Source: Pseudoxanthomonas sp. X-1
GTDB taxonomy: Bacteria; Pseudomonadota; Gammaproteobacteria; Xanthomonadales; Xanthomonadaceae
DNA length: 64,000 bases
NCBI RefSeq assembly: GCF_020042665.1
Contig: NZ_CP083376.1
Span: 4,128,001 to 4,192,000 of the forward strand
Direction: 5' to 3'
Of this stretch, positions 17,857 to 26,813 are shown one piece after another. The position numbers and the translations under genes were made by a program. Numbering within the stretch: the first letter of the stretch is position 1; each line of letters begins with the position of its first letter. Below the pieces are notes generated by a model. That model saw only the letters and a list, made by a program, of their open reading frames with translations. It was not told the origin of the DNA and did not search any database.

Positions 17857-17884
17857 AGCCCGCGCGATGCGCGGGCTTTTTTTC
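17857..17884 (+). terminator. Rho-independent terminator of uppP
   Basis: AGCCCGCGC, a three-base loop (GAT) and GCGCGGGCT form a perfect nine-base-pair stem at 17857-17877, followed by a run of T residues to about 17883. Confidence 0.93.
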
Positions 17885-17960
17885 TTGCCGGAACGCATCA
17901 CCCAGATCGGTCGATGACATGCGCGCTGAAGCTTGAGCTCGCTTCGCCGACCAGCCTCGA

Positions 17961-18002
17961 CCCCTCCCCATCCCTCCCCTGCGCTGCGCGCAAGGGAGGG
18001 GG
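17961..18002. repeat. CCCTCCC inverted-repeat element
   Basis: CCCTCCCCT and AGGGAGGGGG flank a GCGCTGCGCGC core. Related copies occur several times in 35190-35565 and 45057-45192. It is one member of a dispersed intergenic repeat family in this genome. Confidence 0.75.
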
Positions 18003-18248
18003 CCTCAAGTCGATGCCCTCCTGTCACCGATCGCGCTGCGCGCATCGACGAGGGTCCCGAACGATTGGGCAAACCGAAGTCCCTGTGAGCTGACGCGCGA
18101 GGCAGCGGGCCGGCGGGCGGTGGCCGCGCCGAGCGAGGCAGGAAGCCGAGCGCCCGAGTCAGGGCAGGATGCCCTGATCGAGGGGAAAGCGGCCGCCGCC
18201 CGCCGGACCGCTGCCCATCCGAAGCCGCAACGCGCCGACGCCGGGAAC

Positions 18249-18863
18249 TCAGCCAGCCAGCTTGGGGTTAAGCGTGTAAGTACCGACCCACTCGGCCTGC
18301 CCCAGCACATGGCCCTCGATCGCCTTCAGCACGTCCTGTCCGGTGAACGCGCCCTCCACCGGCACGCGTTCGAGGTCCAGCGCGTACAACTGGAAATGGT
18401 AGTGATGCAGGCGCGCATCGTTGTACGGCGGATAAGGCCCGTCGTAGCCGAAATACTGCCCGGCCAGCTGCGCATTGCCCTCGAAATAGCCCGTGTAGTC
18501 GTTCAACCCCTGGCGCGCGCCGGACGGACCTTCTGGCGCGCGCTTGCCGCCGGCCACGAAGCCATCGGCGCAGCTGCCCGCCGCCAGCGCCTGCACCTGG
18601 GCCGGGATGTCGACCATCACCCAGTGATAGAAATCCTGGCGCGGCTGGTCGGCCGGCACCTCCATGTCGTCGCGGTTGGTGGTCTCCGGCACCGTCGGCA
18701 CATCCGGATCGACCACGAGCAGCGCGAAACTGCGGGTGCCGGCCGGCGCCTGCTCCCAGGCCAGGTGCGGATTGCGGTCGGGCGCGAAGCCCTTGGCATC
18801 GCCGCCGGCGAACTCGGCCGGGATCGGGGCGCCGTTGGCGAAACTGTCGCTATGGATGCGCAT
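18249..18863 (-). CDS. YbhB/YbcL-type PEBP family protein
   Basis: The 204-residue cytoplasmic protein belongs to the phosphatidylethanolamine-binding/Raf kinase inhibitor-like family. Supporting blocks are NPHLAWEQAPAGTRSFALLVVDPD, FYHWVMVDIP, GYDGPYPPYNDARLHHYHFQLYAL and the C-terminal strand. The anion-binding pocket residues of PEBPs (Asp in DPD, His in HWV, the GPxPP loop) are present. The bacterial role is unknown; some members bind small ligands or act in inhibitor-like complexes. A YheT hydrolase gene lies 58 bases upstream on the same strand. Confidence 0.9.
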   Translation of the reverse strand: MRIHSDSFANGAPIPAEFAGGDAKGFAPDRNPHLAWEQAPAGTRSFALLVVDPDVPTVPETTNRDDMEVPADQPRQDFYHWVMVDIPAQVQALAAGSCADGFVAGGKRAPEGPSGARQGLNDYTGYFEGNAQLAGQYFGYDGPYPPYNDARLHHYHFQLYALDLERVPVEGAFTGQDVLKAIEGHVLGQAEWVGTYTLNPKLAG

Positions 18864-18921
18864 GGCAAGTCTCCGTATCGAAGGGAAGCAGGAAGACGGC
18901 GCGCCGGGCGCGGCGCGGACG

Positions 18922-19980
18922 CTAGTCGCGGGTGAGCCGATCGGTCACCCAGCGCTCGCCGAACCCGTCGCAGTGCGCGTTCTCGATGAAGCCGCAGTGC
19001 CCACCCCAGCGCGCCACCTCCAGCGCCACGCTGGCCGGCAGCTGCCAGCGGGCGAAGTCGGCGAAGGGAATCACCGGATCGTCCTGGGCCATGAGGATGT
19101 GCGCCGGGATGGTCATCTCGGCCAGCCGGTCGCCGGCGATGGAATAGCCGTCCAGGTAGTTCTCCAGCGTGCCGAAGTCGGTCTCGTGCTCGACCATCCA
19201 GCGGGTCAGCTCGCGCACGTTCAACGACAGCACCGCGTCGTCGTAGACGTGCCGCTCGGGGAACAGCTGGCGCTTGATCTCCAGCGAATGGCGCCACTTG
19301 CGCTGGAAATACCAGTGGTACAGCGGCAGGCCCTGCTCCATCCCGGTCAGCGTGGACTGCGGATCCAGCACCGGGCACACCGCGGCCACGGCCTTGAGCG
19401 GCAACCCGAAGGCCGGCGCGCGCAGCGCCAGGCGCAGCGCGAAGTTCCCGCCCAGCGAATAGCCGGCCGCGACCATCGGCCGCGACGGGAACCGCTGCGC
19501 CACGTCGCAGGCCGCATGCAGCACCTCGGGCAGCAGGCAGGAGTGGAAGATGTCCTCGTTGAGGTGGTGGGTCTGGCCGTGGTCGCGGAAGTTCAGCCGC
19601 ACCACCTCGTAGCCGGCCTCCAGCAGGCTGGCGGCGGTCATGCGCATGTAGCTGGATTCCGAACTGCCTTCCCAGCCGTGCAGCAGCAGCGCCAGACCGC
19701 GCACCTCCATGCCCGGCACGATGCTGTGCCAGCCCTGCAGGCGCACGCCGGCGCCGCCGTCGAAGATGTGCTCGGTGCTGACCGCGCCCATGGCCTGCAG
19801 CCGGCGCAGGCCGCGCCGGCGACGCAGGTCGCTCGAACTCAGGATCGACTGCAGGTGCGCGTTGCGCAGCCAGCGCGGCGGCGCATAGCTGCTGGCGCTG
19901 ACCGGCGCCTGGCCCACGTCGGACTGCGCCGGCGCCAGCGAGGCGCCCATCAGTCCCGCGCGTGCGCCGAAGCCCAGCAT
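18922..19980 (-). CDS. YheT-family alpha/beta hydrolase
   Basis: The 352-residue protein matches the YheT/EMBL esterase family. It has the N-terminal WLRNAHLQSI signature, the HGWEGS oxyanion loop, the nucleophile elbow GYSLGGN, a downstream acid (AQDDPVIP) and the His in GGHCGF. These are predicted cytoplasmic lipid or short-chain esterases. The start at 19980 lies two bases after the plsC stop, so the genes are probably one operon (plsC first), consistent with lipid metabolism. An alternative ATG at 19950 would shorten the disordered N-tail. Confidence 0.88.
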   Translation of the reverse strand: MLGFGARAGLMGASLAPAQSDVGQAPVSASSYAPPRWLRNAHLQSILSSSDLRRRRGLRRLQAMGAVSTEHIFDGGAGVRLQGWHSIVPGMEVRGLALLLHGWEGSSESSYMRMTAASLLEAGYEVVRLNFRDHGQTHHLNEDIFHSCLLPEVLHAACDVAQRFPSRPMVAAGYSLGGNFALRLALRAPAFGLPLKAVAAVCPVLDPQSTLTGMEQGLPLYHWYFQRKWRHSLEIKRQLFPERHVYDDAVLSLNVRELTRWMVEHETDFGTLENYLDGYSIAGDRLAEMTIPAHILMAQDDPVIPFADFARWQLPASVALEVARWGGHCGFIENAHCDGFGERWVTDRLTRD

Positions 19981-19982
19981 GC

Positions 19983-20777
19983 TCAGGCCTCCATGGCCGC
20001 GACGATGCGCGCCCGGGCGGTCTCGGCGATCTGGCGACGTCCCTGCACCTGGTCGGGGAAGATGGGTTCGAGGAAGCAGATATCGGCCACGCGCGAAGGC
20101 TCGCCCAACAGGCGTAGAAAATTCGCGAAGAAGCTCTCTTTGGCGCCGAATGCCACGATTTGCTGCGCATCGCCACGGACCCCGTAGCGCAGCGCGACCG
20201 GCTGCACCGGCACCCCTGCCTCGACCGCCGGCTGGAAGATGCGCGCGTGGAACGGACCGATCTCGCTGCCGTCGCGGGTGCGGCCTTCCGGGAACACCGC
20301 CACGGGGCGGCCCTGCTGCAGCCGTTCCAGCATCGCCTCCATCACCCCGCCCAGCGACTCGGTGCTGCCGCGCTGGTGGAAGATGGTTTCCCCCCGCTGC
20401 GCCAGCCAGCCCACCACCGGCCAGCCGCGGATCTCCTGCTTGGCCACGAAGCCGACCATGCGCTGGCTGTGCACCATCTCGATGTCCACCCAGCTGACGT
20501 GGTTGGAGACGAACATCACCGCCCCGTCCAGCGGCGTGCCGCTGCGGCGCAGGCGGAACCCGAAGATGCGCATCAGCCCGGCCGACCAGTGCTCGACGAA
20601 GAACTGCTTGACCGTGCGCCCGCGCAGGGGCAGGCCCGCCCACAGCGGCACCATGGTCAACAGCAGCAGCGGCAGCATGACCAGCACGTGGACCAGCAGC
20701 AGCGGCGTGCGGAGCAGATAGCGGAAGGCGCGGCCGGCACCGGGTGCTGCGGGCGCCAGAGAGGGGGACTGACTCAT
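19983..20777 (-). CDS. plsC: 1-acyl-sn-glycerol-3-phosphate acyltransferase
   Basis: PlsC acylates lysophosphatidic acid to phosphatidic acid at the inner membrane. The 264-residue protein has an N-terminal membrane helix (about 23-47, LLLVHVLVMLPLLLLTMVPLW) and the conserved acyltransferase motifs: NHVSWVD with the HX4D catalytic pair, FVAKQEIRGWPVVGWLAQRGETIF and FPEGRTRDG. It is followed by the YheT-type hydrolase gene after two bases. Related Xanthomonad proteins can include an ornithine-lipid acyltransferase, which I cannot exclude. Confidence 0.88.
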   Translation of the reverse strand: MSQSPSLAPAAPGAGRAFRYLLRTPLLLVHVLVMLPLLLLTMVPLWAGLPLRGRTVKQFFVEHWSAGLMRIFGFRLRRSGTPLDGAVMFVSNHVSWVDIEMVHSQRMVGFVAKQEIRGWPVVGWLAQRGETIFHQRGSTESLGGVMEAMLERLQQGRPVAVFPEGRTRDGSEIGPFHARIFQPAVEAGVPVQPVALRYGVRGDAQQIVAFGAKESFFANFLRLLGEPSRVADICFLEPIFPDQVQGRRQIAETARARIVAAMEA

Positions 20778-20854
20778 CCGGGCAAGATACCGGATGGGTC
20801 CGGGGCCGGCTACAACAGCGCGCCGGAAGCAGCGTTGCGCCTGGCTGGCGCGGC

Positions 20855-21286
20855 TTAGATGCCCGGCTTGGGCACCACCGCCAGGGTCAGGCGCGAGACA
20901 CAGACCGGCTTGCCACGTTCGTTCTCGATACGGATGTCCCAGACCTGGGTGCTGCGGCCGATGTGGATCGCGCGCGCTGTGCCCGTGACCGTGCCGGCGC
21001 GCTCGCCGCGGATGTGGTTGGCGTTGATCTCCAGGCCGACCACGGCGTGCCGCTCGGGATCGAGCACGCTCAGGCCGCCGGCCAGGCTGCCCAGCGTCTC
21101 GGCCAGCACGACCGACGCGCCACCGTGCAGCAGGCCGAACGGCTGATGGGTATGCGCGGCGACCGGCATGGTGCCGCGCAGCCAGTCCGGCCCGGCCTCG
21201 GTGATGACGATGCCCAGGTGGCCGACCAGGTTGCCGGCCGACATGGCGTTGAGCGCGTCGATGTCGACGGGGACGCGAAAGGTCAT
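20855..21286 (-). CDS. PaaI/MenI-type hotdog thioesterase
   Basis: This cytoplasmic acyl-CoA thioesterase of 143 residues has the PaaI-family core GLLHGGASVVLAETLGSLAG, with the conserved HGG and catalytic acidic residue, and the strand GTVTGTARAIHIGRSTQVWDIRI. Similar proteins include E. coli EntH/YdiI (DHNA-CoA thioesterase); the substrate here is unknown. The next gene on this strand, the phospholipase D gene, begins upstream beyond 21315 and ends 28 bases from this start, so they may be co-transcribed. Confidence 0.9.
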   Translation of the reverse strand: MTFRVPVDIDALNAMSAGNLVGHLGIVITEAGPDWLRGTMPVAAHTHQPFGLLHGGASVVLAETLGSLAGGLSVLDPERHAVVGLEINANHIRGERAGTVTGTARAIHIGRSTQVWDIRIENERGKPVCVSRLTLAVVPKPGI

Positions 21287-21314
21287 GAACGGTGTCCTTC
21301 GAAGTACGGAAGTC

Positions 21315-23324
21315 TCAGAGGATCGGCACCAGGCCGGCGCCGAAGGCGATCAGGATGCGCGCATACAGCCGCTTGGGCCCGATGCTGACCTCGGGGAAGT
21401 CGCCCACCGACTTGTAGCAGGCATGGAACATCGGGTCCTTGACCGACAGCGGGCCGGTGCACTGCTCGCTGGGCACGAACTCGTAGCTGGTGGCGTACCG
21501 CCAGGGCCAGATGTCGAACACCGGCAGCGCCGAGGACACCTTGTCCAGGCTGTAGTTGATCCCCGAGAACACGCCGGGCTTGGGCCGTGGCGCGATCACC
21601 CAGGAATTCTCCGGCTCGATGTCGCGGCGGATGCTCTGCTCCAGCTGCTGGGCGAAGGCGCGGTTGGGGATCACCACCACCGCCTCGGTGTTGTAGTCGA
21701 GCGAACGTGGGTCGAAGTTGTGCGTGCCGATCACCGCGATGCCGCCGTCGATCACCATCGACTTGGCGTGCAGGCCCATGCGCACACCGGCGCGCTTGAG
21801 CGGCAGCGGGTCGCTGTGCGGACCCTTGCTCAGGAAGGACGGCCGGCTCTCGGCGCGCTGCAGGCGCCGGTCCACGCGGTTGCGTTCGCGCGCGCGGCGC
21901 GCGGCGCGGTCCTCCTGCTCGTCGCGGTCCACCATGCCGAAGGGCCGGCTGCCGGGCATCGAGGTGCGGATGGCGGTGCTGCGCGGCGCGTCCTGCTCGG
22001 GCATGGGCGCCGGCTGCTGCCCGGGCAGGGCCACCGGGGGCACCGGCAGCAGCGTGGCCACGTCCACCGGCGCATCGGCCGGGAACGGCTTGTACTCGTA
22101 GAGCTGGAAGCCCAGCTCGCGCAGGTACATGCGCTTGTACTTGGCCGACACCGAATACACGATCGGGTTGTCGGTGGCCGCCAGGCTGTTGGTGGACACC
22201 ACCACCGCCGGCGGCACCGGCCGCTTGCGCAGGTCCTTGAAGAACCGCTTGGCCTGCTTGGACATGATCAGGTACGGGGTCTGCATCAGGATCTCGTCCT
22301 GTGCACGGGTCAGCAGCGTGCCCAGTTCCCAGTCCGAGGGCGCGGCGGTCTCCGGGTCGTCGGCGCGATGCTTGCGCGGGGTATCGGCCACGTAGGCGAC
22401 CGTGCCCACCTCCAGCGCGCGGTCGACCAGGCGCTGCTGGATCACTTCCGGATCGCTGGCGTCGGCGTCCATGTCGGCGACCCGGTCTGGCCGCTTGAAC
22501 GCCACCGGCGGCATCGCCGGCACGCCCTTGTCCAGCAGCGTGCGGCCGACATCGTTGAGCCGCTCGGCCGGGATGCTGCGCGGCGCTTCCCAGAACTGGT
22601 CGAAGCTGCGCGCCATGTCCGCACCCTCCGGGCCCGCGATCAGCACGTCGCGGTCGCGGAAGTTGTATTCCGAATCCCAGTCGTAATAGTCGTCCTGGTA
22701 GTTGCGCCCGCCGGTGATGCCGACCGCGTCGTCCACCAGCAGCAGCTTGGTGTGCATGCGCTGGTTGAAGCGGCGGAAGCAGCACAGCACGCTGGCGGCG
22801 TAGTCCAGGTAGCCCGGCACGGCCTGGTTGAAGGTCGGGTTGTAGATGCGCAGGGCGAAGTTGCGGTGCGCGCCGGACAGCGCCGCCAGCATGTCCAGGT
22901 CGGGGATGGCGGTGAGCTGGTCGATCAGCACCCGCACCCGCACGCCGCGGCGCGCGGCGGCCAGCAGTTCGTCCAGCACCAGCCGCGCGCTGTCGTCGGT
23001 ATCGAAGATGTAGGTCTGCACGTCGATGCTGCGGCGCGCGGCGCGGATCAGGTTGAGCCGCGCCAGCAGCGAATCCTCGCCGCGGTCCAGCAGCAGCGCG
23101 TAATGGCGCGGCACCTGGGCGGTGGAGTCGGCGCGCGCCCTGTCGGCCAGATCGCGCAGCGGCGAAGGCTCGGCGCAGGCGTTGGCGGCCTGGCAATCGA
23201 TCACCTGCGAGCGCGCGTCCTGTGCGATCTGCACCGCGCGCGCGTGCTGGGCCTGGGACAGGCTGGCGCAACCGCTGCCCAGCAGGGACAGCAGCAGGGC
23301 GAAGGCCCCCAACAGCTTCCTCAA
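21315..23324 (-). CDS. Phospholipase D-family lipoprotein
   Basis: The 669-residue protein begins with a lipoprotein signal (ALLLSLLGSGCAS) and carries two HKD motifs, HTKLLLVDDAVGITGGRN near residue 195 and HAKSMVIDGGIAVIGTHN near residue 525, as in cardiolipin synthases and phospholipases D. The long spacer between the motifs (about 330 residues) includes a Pro-rich segment and is larger than in ClsA. It likely acts on phospholipids in the periplasm or outer membrane. The start is TTG at 23324, whose bases overlap the stop of the YceI gene (TTGA). It is thus translationally coupled to the two genes upstream. Confidence 0.88.
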   Translation of the reverse strand: MRKLLGAFALLLSLLGSGCASLSQAQHARAVQIAQDARSQVIDCQAANACAEPSPLRDLADRARADSTAQVPRHYALLLDRGEDSLLARLNLIRAARRSIDVQTYIFDTDDSARLVLDELLAAARRGVRVRVLIDQLTAIPDLDMLAALSGAHRNFALRIYNPTFNQAVPGYLDYAASVLCCFRRFNQRMHTKLLLVDDAVGITGGRNYQDDYYDWDSEYNFRDRDVLIAGPEGADMARSFDQFWEAPRSIPAERLNDVGRTLLDKGVPAMPPVAFKRPDRVADMDADASDPEVIQQRLVDRALEVGTVAYVADTPRKHRADDPETAAPSDWELGTLLTRAQDEILMQTPYLIMSKQAKRFFKDLRKRPVPPAVVVSTNSLAATDNPIVYSVSAKYKRMYLRELGFQLYEYKPFPADAPVDVATLLPVPPVALPGQQPAPMPEQDAPRSTAIRTSMPGSRPFGMVDRDEQEDRAARRARERNRVDRRLQRAESRPSFLSKGPHSDPLPLKRAGVRMGLHAKSMVIDGGIAVIGTHNFDPRSLDYNTEAVVVIPNRAFAQQLEQSIRRDIEPENSWVIAPRPKPGVFSGINYSLDKVSSALPVFDIWPWRYATSYEFVPSEQCTGPLSVKDPMFHACYKSVGDFPEVSIGPKRLYARILIAFGAGLVPIL

Positions 23325-23908
23325 GGTTTGAGCTCCCGCTCGGGTGCCTGCACGCGCGCGCGCAGCAGGAACTGCACCTTGTCGCTCAGCGCCAGCCGGA
23401 AGCCATCCATGTCGTAGTCGCTGCGGCGCACCTCGCCGGACAGCACCACGTCGCAGTCCACGCCAGGGCGCGCGCAGGACTCGGGCGTGACCGTCAGGGT
23501 CTCCGGGCGGCGGATGCCGCGGATCACCAGCTCACCCTCGAGCTGGCCGCCGCCTTTGAGCACCGTACTGTCGTAGGGATAGGACACGAACACCACTTCC
23601 GGCCATTTCTCCGCATCGAAGAACGCGCTGCCGCGCGCCCACTGCGCATAGCGCGTATGGTCGCCGATCTGCACGTCGGCGGTGTACATGTGCAGGGTCA
23701 CCTGGTGGCGCCCGTCGGGCAGCACGTGCACCACCCCGTCATAGCGCGGGAAGTTGCCTTCCAGGGTCTGGCCCCAGCGCGTGGACAGGGCGAAGCCCAG
23801 CCGGGTGTGCTGCTTGTCCAGCGGCATGGTGCGCGACTGGGCGACGGCGGCGGTGCAGAGGGTCAGCCCGGCGCCGAGGCAGAACCGGATCCAGGCCTTC
23901 GCCTTCAC
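23321..23908 (-). CDS. YceI-family periplasmic protein
   Basis: The 195-residue precursor has a signal peptide (about 1-24, AWIRFCLGAGLTLCTAAVAQ) and a YceI-type lipocalin-like barrel. Markers are DKQHTRLGFALSTRWGQTLEGNFPRYDG at the start and RSDYDMDGFRLALSDKVQFLLRARV at the end. YceI proteins bind polyisoprenoid or amide lipids in the periplasm. No ATG exists in frame near the N-terminus. The GTG at 23908 overlaps the sixA stop (GTGA) and is the evident start. The 3' end overlaps the phospholipase D start, so sixA, yceI and the phospholipase form a coupled set. Confidence 0.88.
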   Translation of the reverse strand: MKAKAWIRFCLGAGLTLCTAAVAQSRTMPLDKQHTRLGFALSTRWGQTLEGNFPRYDGVVHVLPDGRHQVTLHMYTADVQIGDHTRYAQWARGSAFFDAEKWPEVVFVSYPYDSTVLKGGGQLEGELVIRGIRRPETLTVTPESCARPGVDCDVVLSGEVRRSDYDMDGFRLALSDKVQFLLRARVQAPERELKP

Positions 23909-24381
23909 GGCCACCAGAACGCCGACAGGGTCGCCGCGCCCGGTTCGATCGGGCCATCCTCGGCGAAGCCCAGGACCACCACCGAGCCGGTGGGCATGCC
24001 GCGGTAATCGCTGGTGCTGCCGCTGTGCAGCAGCGCGGCCAGCTGCTCCAGGCCGGGGTTGTGGCCCAGCAGCAGCAGGCGATCGACGTCGCGATGGGCG
24101 TCGGCCAGACCGATCAGGGTGCCGGCGGTGGCCTCGTAGATGGCCTGTTCCAGCCGCTGTTCGACATAGCCGGTAGCGGCCAGGACCGCCTCGAGCGTCT
24201 CGCGGGTGCGCCGCGCCGGCGAACACAGCACGCGGTCGGGGATCAGGCGCTGGTCCTTGATCCAGCGGCCGGCCGCCTCGGCCTCGGCCTGGCCGTGCGG
24301 GGCCAGCGGGCGGTCGAAATCGGACTGGCCAGGCAGGGCCGGCTCGGCATGGGCATGGCGCAGGAGGATGAGTTCACGCAT
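23905..24381 (-). CDS. sixA: Phosphohistidine phosphatase SixA
   Basis: SixA is a histidine-phosphatase-fold enzyme that dephosphorylates phospho-His on signalling or PTS proteins in the cytoplasm. The 158 residues have the N-terminal catalytic motif LLRHAHAE (in place of RHG), LCSPARRTRET in the middle and the second catalytic His in LLLGHNPGLEQL. The length is that of E. coli SixA. The 3' end overlaps the YceI gene by four bases. Whether its relation to the envelope genes downstream is functional or accidental cannot be told from sequence. Confidence 0.92.
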   Translation of the reverse strand: MRELILLRHAHAEPALPGQSDFDRPLAPHGQAEAEAAGRWIKDQRLIPDRVLCSPARRTRETLEAVLAATGYVEQRLEQAIYEATAGTLIGLADAHRDVDRLLLLGHNPGLEQLAALLHSGSTSDYRGMPTGSVVVLGFAEDGPIEPGAATLSAFWWP

Positions 24382-24408
24382 GGGACGACCTTAAGAGGAG
24401 CCGCGTGA

Positions 24409-25038
24409 TCAGACCGCATCCAGCCAGGCCAGCAGCGGCTGCCAGTCCTGCTGATGGTCGCGTACCTGCAGCGAGTGGTAGTCGAACAGGCTGCGGCCCA
24501 GGCCGGCCATGACCACGTAGGCCTGGGTGTCGCGCAGGGTGGCGACCACCGGATAGGGCCACTCCCCCATCATCTCCAGCGCCTGCTGGGCGGTGTGCGT
24601 CCAGGGCTTGGCGCGGTTGAGGACCAGGCCCACCGGCAGCTTGCGCTTATGCACGCGCGGGACCTTGGAGAGCGAGTTGAGGAAGCCAACGGTGGCCTCG
24701 ATGTCCAGGCCCGAGGGCAGCACCGGCACCACCACCGCGTCGGCGGCGTCCAGCAGCGGCTCCAGTTCGTCGGCCATCGCCCCGGCGCGGCCGTCGGCGA
24801 TCACGGTCTGGGTGTCGGCCGGCAGCCTGGAGGCCCATTTCCTGCCGGTGCCGCTGAGCGGCAGCACGGCGCTGGCCAGTTCCGCGCGGCGCTGCGCCCA
24901 GCGCGTGGAGGATTCCTGGGGATCGGCGTCGACCAGGACGGTGCGCTGGCCCTGCAGGGCGTAATAGGCCGCCAGGTTGGTGGCGATCGTGGTCTTGCCC
25001 GCACCGCCCTTGGAACTGGCGACCAGGATGGTCTTCAT
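24409..25038 (-). CDS. ParA/MinD-family ATPase
   Basis: The product of 209 residues has the deviant Walker [17 protein letters not shown], the [12 protein letters not shown] switch and a ParA-like C-terminal half. It resembles stand-alone ParA-family proteins that position cellular cargo (for example chemosensory or other complexes) rather than chromosomal ParA, because no parB lies nearby. The cargo is unknown. An upstream extension to 25122 has no family support. The AAA ATPase gene diverges 128 bases away. No partner gene for cargo binding is obvious. Confidence 0.88.
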   Translation of the reverse strand: MKTILVASSKGGAGKTTIATNLAAYYALQGQRTVLVDADPQESSTRWAQRRAELASAVLPLSGTGRKWASRLPADTQTVIADGRAGAMADELEPLLDAADAVVVPVLPSGLDIEATVGFLNSLSKVPRVHKRKLPVGLVLNRAKPWTHTAQQALEMMGEWPYPVVATLRDTQAYVVMAGLGRSLFDYHSLQVRDHQQDWQPLLAWLDAV

Positions 25039-25166
25039 GCGCTCACGCCTTCGCACTCGTCCGGGAAGCCGGAGCGTACACCGTTGGCCGTGAAAGCCAC
25101 CAGCCGGATCGCGGCCTGTCACGGCGGCGGGCTCTGCTATGTTCGCTCGCCCCCGCAGGAGTCCCC

Positions 25167-26654
25167 ATGAGCGAGCTGAAGGACCTGACCGCCCTGATCC
25201 GCGCCGGAACGCCGCTGATCGTCATCGAGACCCAGGACGAGGCGCGGGTGGTCGACCTGTTCCGCCAATGCCTGGCGCAGGTCTGGCGCGCGCTGTATCG
25301 CTGGTCGGCCACCGAGGGCCTGCGCCGGCTGGACATGGACCGCGAGGACGTGCCCGAAGGCGCGCCCGAGGCCGGCGCGGCGCTGCAGGCGATCAAGGCG
25401 GCCGAGCAGCGTGGCGTGTACCTGCTGCTGGATTTCGTGCCCTACCTCGAATACGCCGGCCACCAGCGGCAGCTGCGCGACATCGTCCAGCGCCGCCATT
25501 GCCAGCCGCACGTGGTGGTGCTGGTCGGCGCCCGGGTCGAGCTGCCGGAAGCGCTCGAGCCACTGGCGGTGCGCTTCAGCCCGCGCCTGCCCGATGCGGC
25601 CGCGCTGTTGAAGATGCTGCGCGAGGAAGTGGCCGCCTACCCGGCCGAGAACGGCGGGCGGCGGGTCGAGGTGGACACCGCCGCGGCCCAGCAGATCATC
25701 CGCAACCTGGCCGGGCTGGACCTGGTCGATGCGCGGCGCATCGCGCGCCACCTGATCTACGACGACGGCGTGCTCGGCCCCGGCGATCTGCCGCAGCTGG
25801 CCAGGCTGAAGTTCGAGCTGCTCGGCCGCGGCGGCCAGCTGCAGTACGAATACGACGGCACGCGGCTGGACGAAGTGGCCGGCGCCGACCGGCTCAAGCG
25901 CTGGATCGCCCAGCGCCGCAGCGTGTTCGCCTCCACCACGCCGCCGCCGGGCCTGGACCCGCCGCGCGGCATGCTGCTGCTGGGCGTGCAGGGCTGCGGC
26001 AAGTCGATGCTGGCCAAGGCCACCGCGGCCGGGTTCGGCGTGCCGCTGCTGCGCCTGGACATGGGCGCGCTGTACGACAAGTACCACGGCGAGACCGAGA
26101 AGAACCTGCGCAAGGCGCTGACCGCGGCCGAGCAGCTGGCGCCGTGCGTGCTGTGGATCGACGAGATCGAGAAGGGCCTGGCCAGCAGCGGAAGCGGCGA
26201 GGACGGCGGCGTGTCCCGGCGCGTGCTCGGTGGCCTGCTGACCTGGATGGCCGAGCGCGGCGCGCAGGTGTTCGTCGTGGCCACCGCCAACCAGGTGCAT
26301 GAACTGCCGGCGGAGCTGCTGCGCAAGGGACGCTTCGACGAGATCTTCTTCATCGACCTGCCCGATCCCGATACCCGGGTGGAACTGCTGCGGCTGCATC
26401 TGGGCCGGCGCGGGCTGGTGGCCGAGGACTTTGCCCTGCCTGCGCTGGCCGCGGCCAGCGACGGCTTCTCCGGGGCGGAGATCGAGCAGGCCATCGTCTC
26501 GGGCCTGTACGCCGCCCACGCCGAGAGCCGCGCGCTGGACACCGACGGCCTGATGCGCGAAATCCGCACCACCCGCCCGCTCTCGGTGCTGATGGCCGAA
26601 CAGGTCCAGGCGTTGCGCGACTGGGCCCGGGGCCGCACGGTGCCGGCGCACTGA
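25167..26654 (+). CDS. Ycf46-type AAA ATPase
   Basis: The 495-residue protein has a non-catalytic N-terminal half (about 1-230) and an AAA+ domain. Walker A is [13 protein letters not shown], Walker B is [12 protein letters not shown], sensor 1 is [12 protein letters not shown], the arginine finger region is [12 protein letters not shown] and the sensor 2 block is [13 protein letters not shown]. This matches the Ycf46/cyanobacterial AAA group, which is related in its ATPase core to FtsH. Its role is unknown; cyanobacterial members affect CO2 uptake and photosynthesis. No membrane segment is seen, so it is cytosolic. It diverges from the ParA-like gene. Confidence 0.87.
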   Translation: MSELKDLTALIRAGTPLIVIETQDEARVVDLFRQCLAQVWRALYRWSATEGLRRLDMDREDVPEGAPEAGAALQAIKAAEQRGVYLLLDFVPYLEYAGHQRQLRDIVQRRHCQPHVVVLVGARVELPEALEPLAVRFSPRLPDAAALLKMLREEVAAYPAENGGRRVEVDTAAAQQIIRNLAGLDLVDARRIARHLIYDDGVLGPGDLPQLARLKFELLGRGGQLQYEYDGTRLDEVAGADRLKRWIAQRRSVFASTTPPPGLDPPRGMLLLGVQGCGKSMLAKATAAGFGVPLLRLDMGALYDKYHGETEKNLRKALTAAEQLAPCVLWIDEIEKGLASSGSGEDGGVSRRVLGGLLTWMAERGAQVFVVATANQVHELPAELLRKGRFDEIFFIDLPDPDTRVELLRLHLGRRGLVAEDFALPALAAASDGFSGAEIEQAIVSGLYAAHAESRALDTDGLMREIRTTRPLSVLMAEQVQALRDWARGRTVPAH

Positions 26655-26813
26655 CGGCGGCGCACCCGCGGCCGCGGACGGGTGAATCACAGGGAAGGCG
26701 CTACCGATCTTCACTATTCTCCTGTAATTTCAACTACTTGCCGCTTGTGGCGCGGGCTAGGCTGCCGTAGGCTCGACGGTCTCACGGATCCCGACGGAAC
26801 GGCCCCGTAGTCC

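Larger units (their letters stand above)
17833..18248. other. Gene-free region after uppP
   Basis: This 416-base gap has the uppP terminator at its left end and a CCCTCCC-type inverted repeat at 17961-18002. The remaining 245 bases contain no convincing gene, hairpin or promoter that I can recognise. Open frames here lack start sites and family features. Confidence 0.6.

Noticed and set aside
18005..18310. A 101-residue minus-strand gene next to the PEBP gene
   Set aside because: It overlaps the PEBP coding end on the same strand in another frame, has no motif and crosses low-complexity sequence.
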